Below are positions 12,866 to 14,692 of a stretch of DNA of 14,692 nucleotides, piece by piece. The notes beneath the pieces are model-generated. The model did not search any database. It worked only from the letters and a program-made list of their open reading frames with translations, and was not told where the DNA came from. This stretch comes from Candidatus Tayloriibacteriota bacterium. Its GTDB lineage: Bacteria > Patescibacteriota > Minisyncoccia > Phycocordibacterales > PALSA-1337. Each line of letters opens with the position of its first letter. The stretch's first letter is position 1. A program made the translations under genes and the position numbers. The stretch covers positions 1-14,692 of the forward strand of contig PMZP01000025.1 in assembly GCA_003170325.1 (NCBI GenBank), given 5' to 3'.

Positions 12866-13384
12866 TCACCCCCGCAACTCCTTGACCAACGCATTAACCT
12901 TCTCCAAGAAAACTTTTGGATCCATCGGACAGCCTGGAATCTCCACATCTACTTTTACAACATCAGAGACTTTCTTGACGTCAGGCAGAGCGCCGAAGCG
13001 GGTCAGGAGGTAATCGATGCTGGCCTTCTGCTCTTCTGTGAAAGTATTTCGTTGCGCGGCTGGCATGCCGACAACGGCGCATGCGCCGACAGCGACCAGC
13101 TTCTTGGAACGGCTGCGGATATCCTTGAGCTTCTCGATGTGCTCAGGCGATGCCATGGCCCCCTCGATGAAGGCGATATCGAAGCTGTCCATGATGTTGT
13201 TGGACTTGAGGACGCGCGCATGGCGGAAATCGAAAAGCTTCTTCCATTCCTGCCAGTGATCATTCATGACTTCAGTCATGACGATGGTATTGTCCTCGCA
13301 ACAGGAAAATGAGAACCAGCCGATTTTGATCTTGGGGATTTGGGGCTTAGATGGCACCTGGGTGGTGGATATTTGACTGGACAT
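12866..13384 (-). CDS. NiFe hydrogenase small (FeS) subunit, group 3b-like
   Basis: 172 residues, short because it has no C-terminal extra-cluster domain, as in other single-cluster small subunits. It passes electrons from the NiFe site through the proximal 4Fe4S cluster. Visible: a Pro/Gln/Ser-rich head, IKIGWFSFS then C28-C29-E-D-N, VGACAVVGMP (C102) and EIPGCPMDP (C152). The usual first motif is C-x-x-C (for example SCYGC in archaeal relatives); here two adjacent Cys are followed by EDN, so the second canonical ligand aligns with Asn32 and the extra Cys may substitute. E74-G and the QRN after the third Cys match the family. A TGC-TATGAT box ends six bases before the ATG, predicting a leaderless message. 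The EEP gene follows, then the large subunit. Confidence 0.87.
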   Translation of the reverse strand: MSSQISTTQVPSKPQIPKIKIGWFSFSCCEDNTIVMTEVMNDHWQEWKKLFDFRHARVLKSNNIMDSFDIAFIEGAMASPEHIEKLKDIRSRSKKLVAVGACAVVGMPAAQRNTFTEEQKASIDYLLTRFGALPDVKKVSDVVKVDVEIPGCPMDPKVFLEKVNALVKELRG

Positions 13385-13399
13385 CAGTAAATCATAGCA
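13385..13399 (-). promoter_or_regulatory. Extended -10 promoter of the small subunit, leaderless
   Basis: On the minus strand TGC-TATGAT is followed by TTACTG and the ATG at 13384. Initiation would fall on the start codon. No convincing -35 box is seen. Confidence 0.6.
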
Positions 13400-13465
13400 T
13401 ATTTTGTAATTCGATAGCCCGTAAATCGTCGGCTTGGGGAAGTTGTAATGCCACGAATTTATTTA

Positions 13466-13494
13466 TTCACACAAATTGATTTGCATGATATAAT
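13466..13494 (+). promoter_or_regulatory. Near-consensus promoter of a candidate small RNA
   Basis: TTCACA (13466-13471), a 17-bp spacer, and TATAAT (13489-13494) with an extended TG-A immediately before it. This is the best-matched promoter in the window; transcription would start near 13501. It points away from the hydrogenase small subunit, 80 bp from that promoter. Confidence 0.65.
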
Positions 13495-13500
13495 CAAAGG

Positions 13501-13640
13501 CTATGTAGAGCCATATTTCTTCATCATTATAAAACAAATTACAACATTCCTGTCAATGAAAAACTTTCCAGGAAAATCACTTCCTTGCTCGAGAACGCTC
13601 ATATCCGAGGACGATTTCATTCTCGGATGATTTTTCGTCC
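13501..13640 (+). ncRNA. Candidate small RNA of about 135 nt
   Basis: The segment begins at a near-consensus promoter and ends in a plus-oriented intrinsic terminator, with no plausible full gene between. The first ATG on the transcript is followed at once by a stop (ATGTAG). The only other frame of note (13556-13630, 24 codons) ends inside the terminator stem, which argues against translation. A short TTTCC-A-GGAAA palindrome lies near 13564-13574. It is divergent from the hydrogenase small-subunit gene and converges on the SDR gene, so it might regulate either; that is inference. It shows no 6S, SRP or tRNA hallmark. Confidence 0.45.
13603..13635 (+). terminator. Intrinsic terminator of the small RNA
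   Basis: ATCCGAG (13603-13609) pairs perfectly with CTCGGAT (13622-13628) around a 12-nt loop, followed by GATTTTTCG. On the minus strand no U-tract follows, so it belongs to a plus-strand transcript and not to the SDR gene that ends at 13698. Confidence 0.7.
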
Positions 13641-13697
13641 CTCTCTCTTCAATTTCCGCCATTTTCAGTATTTACGCAAACTGGACCGCAGGGAAAC

Positions 13698-14465
13698 TTA
13701 TCTCAAAGTCCAGCCTCCATCCACTACGATGACTTGTCCTGTTACATAATCAGCGCCCGATGAAACCAGATATGCGACCGCGTTAGCGATATCTTCGCCC
13801 GTTCCCATCCTCTTCCAAGGAATAGCCTGATTCATGGCTTTGACTTGCTCATCGGAAACTCCGCTCGAACCTGGCGTATCAATAGAACCGGGAGCTACTG
13901 CATTGACATTGATCTTTCTAGGAGCCAATTCTAGGGCTAACGCGCGAGTGAAACCATTGATACCTCCTTTAGTCGCGCAATAGTGCGTCAATCCTTCAAA
14001 TCCTACGAAGGCCGCGATCGATGATATGCTCACGATCTTACTGCCATCTTTCATAGCTTTTGCGGCTGCTTGCGAACAGAGGAAGACGCTCTTAAGATTG
14101 ATATCGATGACCTTGTCCCAATCTTCTTCGGTCAGATCCATGAACGGTTTGAACGGATATATTCCTGCGTTATTGACGAGAATGTCTAGCGAACCGAACT
14201 TATCGATAGCGGATCTGATCAGATCATTGACATCGGACTTCTTAGATACATCGCACGCGACCGCAAAACATTTAGCTTTTGTCTGTTTCTCGATCTCTTT
14301 TGCGGCATTTTCATTGGTAACCGCATCAAAATCGCCCATGACGACGTTAGCTCCTCCCTTTGCCAACAATAGGGCTATTCCGTATCCGATGCCTTTAGCT
14401 GATCCAGTGACGATAGCTGTTTTACCTTTAAACATGTGGTGTAAATTATCGCTTATAATACTCAT
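13698..14465 (-). CDS. FabG-like short-chain dehydrogenase (SDR)
   Basis: 255 residues. Classical SDR: TGSAKGIG (20-27), D45 at the end of the second strand (favouring NAD(H)), NNAG (98-101), and the catalytic tetrad N123, S149, Y162, K166 (YCATK). Also visible are VAPGSIDT and the C-terminal VVDGGWTLR. It belongs with 3-oxoacyl-ACP reductase / 2,3-butanediol- or glucose-dehydrogenase-type SDRs; the substrate cannot be fixed from the sequence, and CPR bacteria often lack full fatty-acid synthesis, so FabG activity is not assumed. ATG 14465 was chosen; ATG 14435 (MFKGKTAIVTG) is an equally natural family start, and the TTG at 14495 is less likely. It is divergent from the oxidoreductase gene at 14499. 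Confidence 0.87.
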   Translation of the reverse strand: MSIISDNLHHMFKGKTAIVTGSAKGIGYGIALLLAKGGANVVMGDFDAVTNENAAKEIEKQTKAKCFAVACDVSKKSDVNDLIRSAIDKFGSLDILVNNAGIYPFKPFMDLTEEDWDKVIDINLKSVFLCSQAAAKAMKDGSKIVSISSIAAFVGFEGLTHYCATKGGINGFTRALALELAPRKINVNAVAPGSIDTPGSSGVSDEQVKAMNQAIPWKRMGTGEDIANAVAYLVSSGADYVTGQVIVVDGGWTLR

Positions 14466-14498
14466 TATATCACGATTGTAGTATAATATAGCCAATCA
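14466..14498. promoter_or_regulatory. Overlapping divergent promoters
   Basis: The 33 bp between the two starts hold GTATAATATA. On the plus strand TATAAT (14482-14487) lies 11 nt before the ATG at 14499; on the minus strand the same bases read TATATTATAC and give TATATT/TATACT -10 boxes 14-18 nt before the ATG at 14465. The two polymerases would compete for nearly the same site, linking the SDR and the 2-oxoacid oxidoreductase inversely. Confidence 0.5.
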
Positions 14499-14692
14499 AT
14501 GAGAAAATCCCATGACAGCGTGTTCACGGTAGGCATCGGCGGAGCGGCTGGAGACGGCATACGCGAGTCGGGTTCGACGCTGGGAGCGATCTTGACCGAG
14601 CTCGGCTATGAATCATTCATGTCATTCACCTACCCCTCGCTCATCCGCGGCGGGCATAACTTCGCGCGCATAACATTCAGCAAGGATAAAGT
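14499..14692 (+). CDS. 2-oxoacid:acceptor oxidoreductase, gamma domain (5' partial)
   Basis: The first 65 residues only; the gene runs out of the window. After a short head the sequence shows GIGGAAGDGI (12-21), the glycine-rich opening of the pyruvate/2-oxoacid:ferredoxin oxidoreductase gamma domain (family GxGGqGg), and TYPSLIRGGHN (44-54), a strong family motif. In CPR and archaeal-type enzymes this domain is commonly fused in front of the alpha (TPP-pyrimidine) domain as KorA-type. The complex decarboxylates 2-oxoacids to acyl-CoA and passes electrons to ferredoxin. Being next to a hydrogenase fits fermentative H2 release. Its ATG lies 11 nt after TATAAT, so the leader is about 5 nt. Confidence 0.85.
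   Translation, partial: MRKSHDSVFTVGIGGAAGDGIRESGSTLGAILTELGYESFMSFTYPSLIRGGHNFARITFSKDK

Noticed and set aside
13448..13630. A 60-codon plus-strand frame
   Set aside because: Its start precedes the near-consensus promoter and its end lies inside the terminator stem, so it would not be on the transcript in full.
14026..14481. A 151-codon plus-strand frame opposite the SDR gene
   Set aside because: It is an antisense shadow of a gene with complete SDR motifs.
1..14692. Alternative genetic code with TGA as Gly
   Set aside because: Several genes with clear ends use TGA as stop, such as Maf and the SDR at 3833, and none needs TGA as sense.

Overview
The window looks like part of a chromosome of a Candidate Phyla Radiation (Patescibacteria, probably Parcubacteria-type) bacterium. 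This is inferred from the gene mix: class F-like sortases with an LPxTG surface protein, several tiny membrane proteins, a long-coiled-coil matrixin, a stripped-down cytosolic NiFe hydrogenase and a 2-oxoacid:acceptor oxidoreductase. Genes are short and densely packed, and Shine-Dalgarno signals are mostly weak. TGA is used as a stop (for example Maf and the small protein at 3510-3614), so this is the standard bacterial code and not the Gracilibacteria/SR1 code. No tRNA, rRNA, CRISPR array or transposase was seen.

Layout. 1-1623 is a minus-strand housekeeping block: a 44-residue charged protein, a hairpin terminator, a Maf nucleotide pyrophosphatase, a SAM methyltransferase, and the start of a further gene whose frame looks interrupted. 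1624-2432 has no convincing protein gene. It holds tandem TTGACA boxes, many stable hairpins (several with GNRA tetraloops) and a strong plus-strand terminator, and is best explained as a large structured RNA of about 570 nt. 2433-4780 carries a CruF-like (DUF422) membrane protein, a 34-residue membrane protein on the other strand, and a short-chain dehydrogenase (SDR) with a structured leader. 4913-6078 is a run of small envelope proteins on the plus strand. 6102-10041 is an envelope block: an orphan class F-type sortase, a membrane-anchored matrixin metalloprotease, a putative hydrogenase maturation endopeptidase, and a second sortase overlapping the gene for its likely LPNTG substrate.

10185-14692 is an energy-metabolism block. 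The small and large subunits of a group 3b-like NiFe hydrogenase lie on the minus strand, split by an unrelated endonuclease/exonuclease/phosphatase (EEP) gene. A protein with a HypC-like C-terminal domain follows. Upstream are a candidate small RNA transcribed divergently from the hydrogenase promoter, a second SDR, and the start of a 2-oxoacid:ferredoxin oxidoreductase gamma domain. The likely metabolic logic is fermentation: ferredoxin or NAD(P)H reduced during 2-oxoacid oxidation can be discharged as H2. The maturation endopeptidase at 7853 would process the large subunit and the HypC-like protein would help insert its Fe site.

The most striking cross-cutting pattern is transcriptional. 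Several genes have a -10 box, often of the extended TGN type, ending only 6-7 nt before the start codon, so their mRNAs should be leaderless. These include both hydrogenase subunits, Maf, the matrixin and a tiny membrane protein. The two best candidates for undescribed biology are the structured RNA at about 1818-2385 and the small RNA at about 13501-13640.
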